Below, piece after piece: positions 15,001 to 23,429 of a DNA stretch of 64,000 nucleotides. The stretch is from positions 248,001-312,000 of the forward strand of contig JASANG010002792.1 of assembly GCA_030248215.1 (NCBI GenBank), read 5' to 3'. The notes below the pieces were generated by a model, which ran no database searches, was not told the origin of the DNA, and worked only from the letters and a program-made list of their open reading frames with translations. The stretch's first letter is position 1. Each line of letters begins with the position of its first letter. A program made the position numbers and the translations under genes. This DNA is from Enoplolaimus lenunculus (Eukaryota; Nematoda; Enoplea; Enoplida; Thoracostomopsidae).

Positions 15001-17558
15001 TTTAGAAACTTCATACTCAAGTTACAATATTGGTTTGTCGCAGAGAAATTACCGCGGCAAAGATCAGTCGAGTAATTTTAAACAAGAAGAAGCAAAGAAT
15101 CGTCGCACGAGGAATGAATCAGGTTAGTTTTGCACAAAGAGGCATTGGTGTTTTATATTAGCTACAATAATGGTATGGAATGGAAACACTTATTCGGTAT
15201 GATTGATTTTGAAATGAATTGCTATTATACGGTTTTTATGGCTAAGATGTTTATAGGGCACGATACGATATTTTTTACCGCACACCGGGTCCGGATAGTA
15301 AATTTTTTACCGGAAGCGAAGGTTAACCGAATATAGCATCTAAATATGTGCACTAAAATATGTTTACTGAAATGTTGTTAGTTTTGATTTTTCATTTCGA
15401 TATTGGGCACTAGAACGTATTGCCTCCTAATACCAACACTTGACTGCGCCTTAGCAAAGTTGTTTCGAGTGGGTTTTACATAGTTGTAAAAATATTTTTG
15501 GTAGTTTATGGCAGTTCTGTGACTTAAATTCCACTGAGTTTTGGTGGCATCAGAATTACATTTCCTTCAAGGGACACCAGAAGTCGAGGATTCGGCAAAT
15601 GTATGACTGTATTTACAAAAAAGCTATGAAAAATTAAAAAACTATGAAAAATTTAGAAAAACTATAAAAACAAAAAAAACTACGGAAAAAGCATTACAAA
15701 TAGTTTCTTTTGAAAATTTTAATTTTTTTTTGGTGATGGCCAAAAATTGACCGAGACCGAGCCTTTTCTGAATTTAATGCTTTCAGTGAATATATAGCAT
15801 TATTACCATTTCGCGCATAGCATTTGAATAAGCGTAGTTTTTGCTAACTATGAAATAAGCTTTTTCTATTTTTGTACATTTTGCACATTTTTAGGCGGTT
15901 CAAATGACAGTAGCAGTGATAACGGTGATATTGCCATTGTTGATGAAAAAGTTAAACCAATGGAACGGAACCGGCATAGTTACAAAAACTTAGAGCGACC
16001 AGGAGAAACACGAACAGAAAATCGATTTTCAGGAATTTTTGCGCATTTAGATACTAGCATTCTGAGCGCAGATATCGTTAGCGGCACTGTTGCTAGTAAG
16101 AATAGGTCTTATGGGGCTGAAACAGAGTATGACGATTCCGTTAGCGGTCGAAGCAAACAACTGCTGCAAGCGTCTCTCGGTTCTGGTAAGAAAACTAGTG
16201 GCAGCGATTATTTGAATAGGTCATCCGAAAGATCTTTGTCTAAAAGACGTCGTAGTCCGTCGCCATCGACATCGGAAAAGACTGCAAAACATTCTCGGAA
16301 TGAAGATTTGTCAAAGGAACAATATGAAGAATTTGACAGTTTGCTTAAGATGCTTTCTGACAGCGATCGTGATCAAGTAACGGACCGCGGACGGCTAAGA
16401 GCAAAGCTTATGGCTGCTACTGAAGACGGAAACTCCGAGGATAGAAGCCAGCGACTGGAAAACCGTTTACGACAACAGTCACCGTCCGCATTCACCGATG
16501 ATATCTTGCGGTCAAAAAGATACGACAGCATTGAGGATTTGTTGTCTGATCGTAAAAAGTCAAAAACTAGAGAATCGTCGAGCCTGGACACTGAATTTCT
16601 GATGCGTGAATTGTTACGGCGACAGCAATCAGACAGTACTGAGGCAGCGTTAATTCGGCTGATGATTGCCGAGAAAGAACAACAGCGTGCACAAGAAGAA
16701 CGTCAGCGCGCATTAATGGATGCAATTACATTGTCGTTGAAACAACAGAAACAACAAAAGCATGACAAAGAATCCTTGCGATCTCAAAACTATAAAGGCA
16801 GAAGCGATAGCGGTATGGCGGGGAGATTGCTTCAAGAATATCCCGGTTTGTTGTCAATGCTGAACAAAACAACAGGATCTGAAGCCGTTGATGGTAGCAA
16901 TGTAGCGAGTGTTGTAGAGAAAATGCTCGCAGGAGGAAAGGATAAAATTCGTGGAGAACGACTTGCTTATCAAGAAGGTGAAATGGAGCGTAGTGGCCGA
17001 AGAGAGAATTTGTTCGGAGAACGTAACCAACCGCATCTGAACGTCACTGCTCGAGGCGCTGATGAGAAAGATTTGGTTGCAAGCGCTGCAATGAATGTTT
17101 TGTCGATGACTCGAGACAAAGTGCAAAGTATAGCGGGCGGTAATGGTGGTCTCCCAGCGACGCCAGGAGTTTCCGGTTCACTCCCCGAGGATATAATGCG
17201 AAACTACTTAGCGCAAGGCAGTAATTTTGCCCCAATGATTGCTGCAAGAGGCAACGCCGCTTTTACTGGCACAGGAACCGGATTCCATGGAGAGATTCCG
17301 CCTCATTTATTGCCTGGTGTACCTGGAGCTGATTTTTTTGCGACTAATAATATTAATTCGGGACAATTCGCTTCAGTTGTACCGAATGCGGGTTTGCCAC
17401 AACAGGCGTACCCGGCACAGCTATCTGGTTCTGTTGGTTCAATGTTAAATCAATCAGTTCCAGAAGTAATGCAAAGTAATGTTAATCCTCACGGTGCATC
17501 GTGCAGTTACCTGCAAAATATTTCGCGCCTAATCGAACAAAACAGATTCCCCAGGTAG
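1..17558 (+). CDS. Matrin/U1-type zinc-finger protein with long disordered tail (5' partial, 8 exons)
   Basis: Joined exons: <1-95, 1092-1178, 1532-1645, 1885-1977, 2804-2943, 7290-7515, 14052-15122, 15895-17558. All junctions are GT-AG and agree in phase (phase 1 except the 2943/7290 junction, phase 0). From base 2 the total is 3,489 nt, 1,162 codons plus TAG. The part seen has Ser/Thr/Lys-rich linkers, one C2H2 finger of the U1/matrin type at codons about 130-176 (CRICKC then HVTGTNH), a basic helical stretch, about 360 residues rich in Pro/Ser/Val, and a C-terminal half with RS-like (RRRSPSPS) and Glu/Gln/Arg-rich helical segments. Matrin-type fingers occur in nuclear RNA-binding and splicing proteins, so a nuclear RNA role is an inference. 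I do not recognise a named ortholog. The start codon and promoter are left of the window. Extra in-phase small exons inside the large introns cannot be excluded. Confidence 0.8.
475..950 (+). repeat. Array-type repeat, copy 1 (about 150-170 bp units)
   Basis: A head with a GAGC-GAA-GCTC hairpin (near 515-531) is followed by about three diverged units, each starting near GCTAATATGCAAATTA (about 549, 702, 868) and containing TTATCGGTTTTGAAGG and AATTAGTGAAATATTG. It sits in the first visible intron of the matrin-finger gene. The same unit recurs at 9505-10620, 29510-29870 and 56320-56480. Confidence 0.7.
1092..1178 (+). CDS. Exon, first copy of a duplicated linker exon
   Basis: An 87-nt exon between TTTCAG and GTCTGA, phase 1 at both ends. 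It encodes a TEVKKSVPN...TSGEKSKQQ peptide. It is clearly paralogous to the exon at 1885-1977, including the bases around both splice sites. Confidence 0.75.
1532..1645 (+). CDS. Exon, Ser/Ala-rich linker
   Basis: A 114-nt symmetric phase-1 exon between a TTTATAG acceptor and a GTACAC donor. It encodes NMQKTISASSASPVVSAGP followed by a polar helix ending KQLLKK. No domain recognised. Confidence 0.7.
1885..1977 (+). CDS. Exon, second copy of the duplicated linker exon
   Basis: A 93-nt symmetric phase-1 exon (AEVKKPLPASNLSKPQTSGE then KSKQVIPKVA). It shares the AEVKK and TSGEKSKQ blocks and the GCAG/GTCTG donor context with exon 1092-1178. Confidence 0.75.
2440..2665 (+). repeat. Minisatellite, diverged ~15-18 bp unit
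   Basis: Some 12 imperfect copies of a GTGAAACCAACCGTTGG-like unit in the intron before the zinc-finger exon. Open frames here (His/Asn/Gly-rich on the minus strand) come from the repeat. Confidence 0.75.
2804..2943 (+). CDS. Exon encoding the U1/matrin-type C2H2 zinc finger
   Basis: A 140-nt exon, TCTAG acceptor, GTATGT donor, phase 1 to phase 0. It encodes an aromatic lead-in (IWLVYEYKPDDPQYEPGY), then CxxC (CRIC), then HVTGTNHR with HxxxxxH spacing, ending RLVYV. This is the classic layout of a U1-like finger: aromatic/acidic lead, C-x2-C, H-x5-H, then an HYP motif, which here begins the next exon. Confidence 0.78.
3385..3600. mobile_element. MITE-like element with inverted ends
   Basis: The ends AGCCCGTATTCTCAAAAGTA and, on the other strand, AGACCCATATTTTAAAATGC are imperfect inverted repeats, each followed by a GCATCTATCACC / GCACCTATCATC block. 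A partial relative is at 35430-35600. No clear target-site duplication; superfamily unknown. Confidence 0.5.
3601..4959. other. Intronic DNA with no recognised feature
   Basis: Part of the 4.3-kb intron 2944-7289. Short open frames lack convincing protein character or matching splice phases. Confidence 0.5.
4960..5100 (-). repeat. tRNA-derived SINE copy 1
   Basis: On the minus strand: GGCTGCGTATCTCAGTGGTT (pol III box A), then GGGTTTGAGCC (box B), about tRNA length with partly pairing GGCTGCG/CGCAGC ends, then a conserved 3' tail GTGAAGGGCTCTATAATAG to GTACTG. Copies at 30680-30800 and 31675-31745 share the non-tRNA tail, so this is a SINE and not a tRNA gene. Confidence 0.7.
6029..6481. mobile_element. 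hAT-type non-autonomous element, GGATATCCGG family
   Basis: A 453-bp element flanked by a perfect 8-bp target duplication TGTCGTTG (6021-6028 and 6482-6489). The ends AAGTGTGCGACCGGATAT and, reversed, CATGGTGCGACCGGATAT are inverted. Several CCGGATAT motifs lie just inside both ends. No coding capacity. Confidence 0.85.
6490..7289. other. Intronic DNA with no recognised feature
   Basis: The end of the intron before exon 7290. A possible microexon near 7171-7190 was considered and not supported. Confidence 0.4.
7290..7515 (+). CDS. Exon completing the finger (HYP motif) plus basic helix
   Basis: Joined after RLVYV it gives QQHYPSHYRTLPAIPDENAD, the usual end of a matrin-type finger, which supports skipping the whole 4.3-kb intron. 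The rest is a charged helix (EQFRLKLNEVALKIENREGK, then RRLVQPVDKRICRR). The acceptor is CAGCAGCAG, a tandem NAG repeat, so 7293 or 7296 are alternative starts differing by one or two Gln. The donor GTTAGT leaves phase 1. Confidence 0.75.
7594..7983. mobile_element. hAT-type MITE, GGAACCGGAA family, copy A1
   Basis: A 390-bp element with ends CAGGGTGCAACCGGAATT and its near-exact inverse, flanked by a perfect 8-bp duplication GTTCTTTG (7586-7593, 7984-7991). Both ends carry arrays of ACCGGAACCGGAA; the middle is AT-rich and non-coding. It lies in the intron 7516-14051. Confidence 0.9.
8310..9055. repeat. Region with repeated TCTCATTTGCCC motifs
   Basis: At least five copies of a CTCATTTGCCCA / CATTTGTCCGAAAAAG motif in two clusters (8310-8480 and 8960-9055) about 500 bp apart. 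It could be another motif-array element, but I could not define its ends. Confidence 0.4.
9505..10620 (+). repeat. Array-type repeat, copy 2 (longest)
   Basis: A head with a perfect TTTGAGC-GAA-GCTCAAA hairpin (about 9536-9552), then about six diverged units starting near 9570, 9719, 9859, 10028, 10205 and 10336. A tail follows with GGACGGACAAACGGACATCC and AACGCTTCGCGAAACTTCG. Head and tail recur with other copies, suggesting one mobile element carrying a tandem array. Confidence 0.7.
11856..12320. mobile_element. hAT-like MITE, ACCCGCGGGTA family
   Basis: A 465-bp element, flanks ATCGAAAC (11848-11855) and ATCCAAAC (12321-12328), 7 of 8 matching. Ends CACAGTAGGA and, reversed, CAGAGTGGGA. 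Both halves carry repeated TTTACCCGCGGGTA-type motifs. An open frame inside is repeat-derived. Confidence 0.7.
12329..14051. other. Intronic DNA; no gene recognised
   Basis: A GC-richer stretch at 12,630-12,870 rich in GTGCG and one at 13,190-13,400 were read in all frames and as possible RNA genes. Nothing convincing was found. TTAAG/TTAGGCT-rich sequence precedes the acceptor at 14,051. Confidence 0.4.
14052..15122 (+). CDS. Large exon, Pro/Ser/Val-rich disordered region
   Basis: A 1,071-nt exon between TTTTAG and GTTAGT, phase 1 at both ends. An acidic patch (EVICLDDDGDKG) resembles a SUMO-interacting core (VICLDDD). After it comes low-complexity sequence with repeated PP and PxxP. No folded domain recognised. 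Open reading frames on the opposite strand here are shadows. Confidence 0.8.
15540..15775. mobile_element. Partial GGTCTCGG-family element
   Basis: Its 3' part (TTGGTGATGGCCAAAAATTG, then ACCGAGACCGAG) and A-rich middle match the element at 39626-39909. The left end is unclear. It lies in the intron 15123-15894. Confidence 0.45.
15895..17558 (+). CDS. Terminal coding exon, charged/RS-like and coiled-coil tail
   Basis: Acceptor TTTTTAG, phase 1, stop TAG at 17556-17558 (553 full codons before it). It begins with an acidic Ser stretch (GGSNDSSSDNGDIAIVDE). An RS-like basic block follows (SKRRRSPSPSTSEK), then Asp/Arg-rich repeats, a probable helix MIAEKEQQRAQEERQRALMD with Gln/Lys runs, and a Gly/Ala/Pro C-terminus. 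The composition is typical of nuclear speckle or mRNA-processing proteins. That role is inferred. Confidence 0.82.
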
Positions 17559-17939
17559 ACTGTTACTTTGCAGTTAATTGCAAATTAAAGCTTTTGAGTT
17601 AGGTATTTGAAAAAATAATTCGTTCTTTTGAGGTAAAGCATTTGAGCAAAGAGAACATGAATAGTGTAAGAGCAAGTTTTGACATTATGTCACTCCATGC
17701 TATGTGTTAAAAAATATATAGCAAGCAAAGGCAGAATCTCGCAAATAGGTCGTGCTGTTAATTTTAATTTTATGGTACTTTTACGAGCAACATCACTGTT
17801 AACTTTCTGTTTTGGCAGCACGCGGTGTGTAAAAGCGCTCTTCGTTCAGTTTTGTGGATAACTGTTTAATTGCTCTGATTTTGCATATGTTAAAATATAC
17901 TACACTGAAACGTAAGTGTGTACTTACACTGATGAGGTG

Positions 17940-18255
17940 AAAAATACTGGAGCCGGGGTCAGCAATACTTGCCAGAGCTGGAGCTGAGGCGAAATTATGT
18001 AGTTAAAATGTTTCATTTGATAATTATAGCAAATATCTGTAATGTGTTGTTAAATCGTTTGGTTTTACGCTTACAAAATTCTGGCAAATTCTTTCCTCAA
18101 AATTGTAACAAAAGTTAAAGCAGGACGCACTGGACAGAAAATTTTGTATAACTGAAATTTCAGTACCAAAATTGCCGGTACCTCCGGCATAAATTCTACT
18201 GTAGCCGAAGGTCGATTTTCTGCCGGAGCCGGAGGCAGACCTACGGTTGTACCTT
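17940..18255. mobile_element. Motif-rich element (GCCGGAGCC) in the 3' UTR
   Basis: The left side carries CTGGAGCCGGGGTC and GAGCTGGAGCTGAGGC; the right side has GCCGGTACCTCCGGC and GCCGGAGCCGGAGGC followed by GTTGTACCTTG, like the CAGGGTGCAAC terminus of the hAT families. Ends are not clean. Confidence 0.4.
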
Positions 18256-18638
18256 GGTGTGTATGGCCGAATTAAAGCTGTGAAGTTTTGTTTCTTCCCC
18301 GGTCCAATAATTGCTCTGACATAGTACAATAGCACTGACAAGATGTTTATGTCAGTTCATGTACTTCATGGATTTTTTAATTGAGACTGGTCTGGCAGCT
18401 AGGAATACATGTTGAGTTTTGAATTATTCGCAAGCGGAAAGTATGAAACAATTCGTTAATTTACGTGCTCCAGTGAAATATTTTTGCTTTCTCGAGTTCA
18501 AAAGGGTGGCTCAATTGCTATTCCCATGATTCGCCCGAACACATTAAATCCCCGTGCAACAGCCGTAGTGGTTTTTGGACCATATTGGCCTTTTGTATGT
18601 AGATCATGTTGCCGTTAAAATGTATGCTTTCTTCGATG

Positions 18639-18644
18639 AATAAA
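18639..18644 (+). promoter_or_regulatory. Probable poly(A) signal AATAAA of the matrin-finger gene
   Basis: The canonical hexamer lies 1.08 kb after the stop and is followed within 30 bases by a T/G-rich stretch (TTTGTGTTTCTG). The implied 3' UTR would contain the motif-rich repeat at 17,940-18,255. I did not find an equally good signal nearer the stop. Confidence 0.45.
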
Positions 18645-18989
18645 AATATATTTGTGTTTCTGTATAAATCTGCAGGTTACGTCAAAATCTTAATCATAGT
18701 CTTTAGTTATATAATTTCAAAATCTACTGAACTGCGACGTGAAACAAAATTTTATTGAAGCCGGATATCGAGGTTCTGTCTGATCTGCACTCAGTTTAAC
18801 CGTAAATTTAGTGTTAGGTGAAAAGTTTCTAAAGACGACCGCACAAACCGTCAATTGCTTTGTTTGTTAGGTTCCTACACGAGCACATTTTTCTGACATC
18901 TAAAAGTACTCCTATATGTGGTTAAAACACAACTTTTTTAGCTTTTTACTTCGAGACCTGTCTCGGTTTGTGTAATTTTAATAACATGT

Positions 18990-19472
18990 CAGGGTGGAAC
19001 CGGATATCCGTTTCCGGGAAAAATCAGTGTCCATTTCATTTATAGAAATGGCGAGACACGGTTTGTCTAATGTTGATTCGACATTAACGTTAAAATTCGG
19101 GCTCTGATTTATATCGTATAACAGACAAAACTCGAGTGTCATATGACATTAGCTTACAAACCACCGCTCTCAGAAAATCAATGTTTACAAGACTCGGTAT
19201 GTCACGTGATACTGTGAGGGATTTATGCGAATTTCATATGGTATTCAAAATTTCAATCAATATGATATTCAGCGGTACAGTGTGCCTTTGGGTGCTAATA
19301 AATGAATAAAAAGTTGGACGGCATCGGCACAAATGTGTTATACCAAATACACGCCTGCAAATCGTTTCCGACATAAAATCGCTTCACTACAGTGCCTGAA
19401 CTTCAGCCTATGTGCCGGCTAAGACAAAGTATATCTCCGGCGCCGGTATTTTTTACCACCGACTGCACCCTG
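18990..19472. mobile_element. hAT-like element with CAGGGTG ends
   Basis: The start CAGGGTGGAACCGGATATCC and the inverted end CAGGGTGCAGTCGGTGG enclose 483 bp. Sequence mixes motifs of the GGAACC and GGATATCC families. No target duplication is visible, so it is older or a composite. Confidence 0.5.
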
Positions 19473-19702
19473 ATCTGACGCAGTGTTTGAAAATATTTTT
19501 TACTCTAGCTACACACCGTTTTTATCACTTTGCTAGCTTACAAAGCTATACACTGCAAAAAATGGTGAGTCAAATTGGCTCTATCCGAAATAGGCTTCCA
19601 GACAGCACGTGGCTCTGCCACTCTTAAACCTTATTTCATTCTAAAAACTGATACAAATTAAATCCAAACCTTACACCACATCTTCTAGTCTCTTCGAACT
19701 CA

Positions 19703-19920
19703 AGTTAGGCTTAGGCGTTGCGGCCCATGTATAGAACAGGGCCGAAACAAAAGTGTAAGCATATTCCTATAACGCTAAACCTAAGCCTAAGCGTATGGAT
19801 GAACCTATTCCTTAGCGTAAGCGTAAGCCTAAGCAAAAAATTAGTCTAAAGCTTAAACTGACTGTATTATAGCCCCTACGGAAAATGATCCGGCCCTGTT
19901 CTATATGGGCCGGCGTTGCT
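19703..19920. repeat. Inverted-repeat element
   Basis: CGGCCCATGTATAGAACAGG at the left pairs with CCTGTTCTATATGGGCCG at the right, about 150 bases apart. A single related arm occurs near 30,492 (CCGGCCCTGGTCTATACATA), so it is a dispersed element. Confidence 0.5.
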
Positions 19921-20379
19921 ACAATGCGGAAAAATGATAAAATCGATGTAATGGCGGCTGTGTCCGCAATGTAAAACTTACCGGGGCCTTCCGTGGCCAT
20001 TGAATAGTATTTCATATGTTATTGACTAGCACTGCGGTTAACAACAGCTAGGCTATGTCAGCAACCAACATGGGTGTCTTATTGTTGTTGCACGGTGTAG
20101 TGAGTGTACAGGATGGGTGGCTCTAGACGTAATTTGGCATCGGCGGACACCCAACTGTGGGCGTCGGTCTGTATGCAATTTCAAAATTTAAGTACGCTAT
20201 AAAGTTTCGAACTCAAATTATTTGGTCCTGGTGCCATTTATGCGCTACAATTAGGGTTAATTCACATTTATGGACTCTAATTAAGGTTTAGGGACTCTAT
20301 CCGCTTACGGACTTAGTCGTAGTTTAGTGAATGTAAGGGGATTAGATTTACTATTCTACATCGGATTGTTCCAAATCTA

Positions 20380-20490
20380 ACGGGGCTAAATAGGTCAGAA
20401 ATTTAGTGCAACTCTAACGGGGTTAGAGTGCACGGTTTGGAAACTTGGGGTAAAATTGGCTGTAATTCTAACGGGGTTAGAATTGCACAG
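20380..20490. repeat. Tandem hairpins around CTAACGGGGTTAG
   Basis: Two self-complementary units, CTCTAACGGGGTTAGAG and ATTCTAACGGGGTTAGAAT, with a degenerate third (CTAACGGGGCTA) before them, spaced 50-70 bases. Stem length is 7-8 bp. Confidence 0.6.
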
Positions 20491-20847
20491 TTTTCTGGGG
20501 AATCATAGTTTGGTATTTATGAGCCAGCGGCTGGATTAAAACAGATTCAGGCATCGGTTCTAAGGATTCCGGATCAGGTTACAGTTTGGACATTATACTC
20601 GTATCCTACTTGTGATAATCAGTGCTATAAAGGTATTGTGGAGGGCTAGTAAATATTAACCGGCCGCGTCATTGAATCAGAGCGATACGCGAACATCGGG
20701 AAAGAACAGAATTAGTGGTGTGATTCCGGGTTTACTGAGTATAGCCAAAATCACGAACTTCTCACACGGACTACACAGAGTCATATTCGACCACTGAGTC
20801 GGTCAGGAGAGGCGGCACAAATTATATGACCAACGCTATATATTTAA

Positions 20848-21110
20848 CCCTTTCTCACATGAATATTTTCTATTTCCCCTGAGACCTACTTTTATGCTAG
20901 GATTCGAACTCCAGTGACTGGAGTGGGAGGGGTATACCATCACCACTCAGCTATAGGAGCTTGACGCTCGAGCCCGAGGGGGCTCTCACGTCTTGTGGTG
21001 ATTTAGAACTATATATACGTGTTGTATATGTTAAACACGGTGCGATATATACTATTTAACGTATATACACTGCGCTGAGTTGCCTACAGGCAACTCAATG
21101 TGAGAAGGGG
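20848..21110. mobile_element. piggyBac-like MITE at TTAA
   Basis: TTAA (20844-20847) + CCCTTTCTCACA ... TGTGAGAAGGGG + TTAA (21111-21114). TTAA target duplication with CCC-starting inverted ends is diagnostic of the piggyBac superfamily. The 263-bp element holds a tRNA-like sequence and a perfect 9-bp hairpin GAGTTGCCT-AC-AGGCAACTC (21077-21096). Confidence 0.8.
20896..20964 (-). repeat. tRNA-like sequence inside the piggyBac-like MITE
   Basis: On the minus strand: TAGCTGAGTGGT (box A) and GAGTTCGAATCC (box B) at normal tRNA spacing, with a plausible T-arm. The acceptor ends AGCTCCT and TAGCAT do not pair, so it is not a functional tRNA gene. A tRNA relic or SINE head is likely. Confidence 0.5.
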
Positions 21111-21622
21111 TTAAATTTCTGACGCCCCAAACCATAAAGCAATAGCGCATAAACGATTATAACAGTGACAATTATCAACTGTACTGGCACAGCTGTTACT
21201 CTGAAGGGCAAGCCAGCCATTTTTTCACTGATTACCCAACATTACGGTAGGGGAGTAGGTCTGGAGTGTATATATATATACATATTGCACAGTATGAACG
21301 AATTCAAACAAAGCAAATCAGTTTTGGTGAAAATGCTAAATTGTTAGATTCTTTAATTTTGGTGGGCATAAAATAAGACGTTTTTTGCAACCCAATTAAA
21401 CCTAACGCACAACGATTTTACTGACGATTTACATTGGTTAAATCTCACAATAGAATTAAGTTAAAAATTGAAACACAAGACGCACAAAGTAAACATTTGT
21501 CATACATGTGCACACCGATTGTTGATTTTTGTTCAATTTATCTGCAAATTGAAGCGTTAACATTTTCTTATTGTTAACACGTAACTGGAACAAACCAACC
21601 CTTCAAGCAATGATATTGCAAC

Positions 21623-23181
21623 TATGGATGGGCACCGGATATCCAAAATATCCGAATATGTATCTGAAAAGAAACGTATCCGGATGTACGAAATGCTACT
21701 GCGTTAATTTTTTGGAATAATTTGTATTGTTTCACGAGTTAAAATATTGAACCACATTCCTGCATAATTCCATGAAATTTTGATTTCCTAAAAATATGCC
21801 AAAATTAAGAAAACGTAAGTTTAGCTTGATATTTATCGAAATAATGACTTAGTATTTTACATTATCTCAAAATTAACCCACTGAAAAACTTACATCGAAT
21901 ACGCACCGACAAGTGCTAAAAATTTATTACCTTTGCAAGAAACAAAATCTGCACGTATACATACCAAGCGACGTCATGAGATTACTTACATACTGGGCGA
22001 CATTTTAAATTCTAACGCACTTGATTAAATAAGACGCCAAGCCTAACTGGGAATGATGCTAATTAGTAAAAGGCCAGCTTGCAAATCGAGCAATCTGTAA
22101 AGGGCAGGCACATTTGAATTTCTCATGACACAGAACCCATGAGCTGATAACGTTTCAATTCAAACCCCCCAAGCTAAGCGACTTTCGTCTTATATACACC
22201 TAAACAGTCCAAAAGTAGTTTATCAGTGATTCTAGCTGTCTGATATGAACAGATTAGTGGGGTTGGAGGGGCGAAGACCTCATCTTGCTCAGTGTCCTAT
22301 CAAAATGCGGAAGACTCAAGGAAGCCACAGCCAGCCTCCCCTGAGAGAGAAAAAGCACAAAATTGATTCAAAAAGTTTGGTTGTTAAAGAAAAAGTTTCC
22401 TCCTAAATTTGTGTCATGAAGTTAACAGTAAATTCGGCGCGTTAAACCAGTCATCAAACGCAATGATGGCACAATTCAACTCAGCGCGTCGCTTTGCACA
22501 GTAATATTAACGAAAAAATAGATGTGTATAACTTTGCAATTTTCTTCCCCCAAAAGTTATATATTTTGTAAACAAATGATTACGGCCCAACCTTAAAATC
22601 TTACCCCCTCGGAAAAATTTTTTGATGAAAAATTGCGTTTCAAAACATTTGCAAGTCTGCCCCGTCAGAAATTTATGGATCCTAAGCTGAAAGCAGGGAA
22701 CCACTAAAACTAACATGGGCTGATGTTTGTACGATTTAGTGTATGTATATTTTAATGTAGCTCTTTCGTCTTGGAACATAAAACGACTCATGTATATATT
22801 GTTCGAGGGAAGGGTGACATTTGATAGAATCGTAGACAAACCAAATCAAATCAATCTTAGGTGGCCAAAGCAAGTATTTATTAGTCAGTAGCAGTCTTCT
22901 AAACCGAATAACCAGCGCTATTGAAGTAGTTACAAAATAAAAATACTATTTTTAGAATTGTATGTTTTACTCTCATAGCAATCAGCTTGTGGGCCACGGT
23001 GCTTCCCTTACAGCAACAAGTTAAAACAAGTGGTTGAGAAACGAAAATTGAGGTTCAGAAACCCAAAAAATCGTAAAATCGAGTTTCGGATATCCGAAAT
23101 ATAAAATTTAATTTCGGATATCCGGGTATCTGGATATATGCGGATATTCGGAAATGAAAAAATATCCGATGCCCATCACTA
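21623..23181. mobile_element. hAT-type element, GGATATCCGG family, long copy
   Basis: 1,559 bp with ends TATGGATGGGCACCGGATAT and, reversed, TAGTGATGGGCATCGGATAT, flanked by a perfect 8-bp duplication ATTGCAAC (21615-21622, 23182-23189). Subterminal GGATATCC motifs at both sides. Open frames inside do not look like a transposase, so it is non-autonomous. Confidence 0.88.
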
Positions 23182-23298
23182 ATTGCAACAAAAAATTATA
23201 TTTAAAATCATCAAATCAGATATTTATGTATTTGATTTCTAGCAGTTGTTCTTGCTGTCCTGAAAAACAATGGCGTTTGGTACGTTCCAGTTACGTAC

Positions 23299-23402
23299 CT
23301 GTCCTTACAACCAATAGCGATTAGAGCGTCCCAGTTACCAAAAGCTACAAATCGGTGCCCAGGGCACGTCTGAAGACTAGAAACAGCAATGCAGCCCAAA
23401 TT
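23299..23402 (-). pseudogene. Isolated exon-like stretch (WD-blade-like)
   Basis: On the minus strand a 104-nt stretch between GATCAG and GTACGT reads QNLGCIAVSSLQTCPGHRFV, AFGNWDALIAIG. The composition looks like a beta-propeller blade, but no partner exon was found on either side. It could be an orphan exon, a retained gene fragment or chance. Confidence 0.25.
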
Positions 23403-23429
23403 CTGATCAACCCTTCTACTTAGTGTCAA

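Larger units (their letters stand above)
19473..20842. other. Intergenic DNA with inverted repeats
   Basis: Contains the inverted repeat pair at 19715-19745 / 19891-19920 and the hairpins at 20380-20490. Otherwise nothing is recognised. A 500-base stretch has CTAAGCCTAAGC-like runs. Confidence 0.4.

Noticed and set aside
14589-15020. 143-codon ORF on the minus strand opposite the large Pro/Ser exon
   Set aside because: Antisense shadow of a long real exon; no independent splice or family support.
19700-19860. TTAGGC/CTAAGCC runs that could be an interstitial telomere
   Set aside because: The repeats are irregular (CTAAGCCTAAGCGTA) and recur in short form at 13.9, 37.8 and 41.2 kb, as expected of a dispersed repeat.
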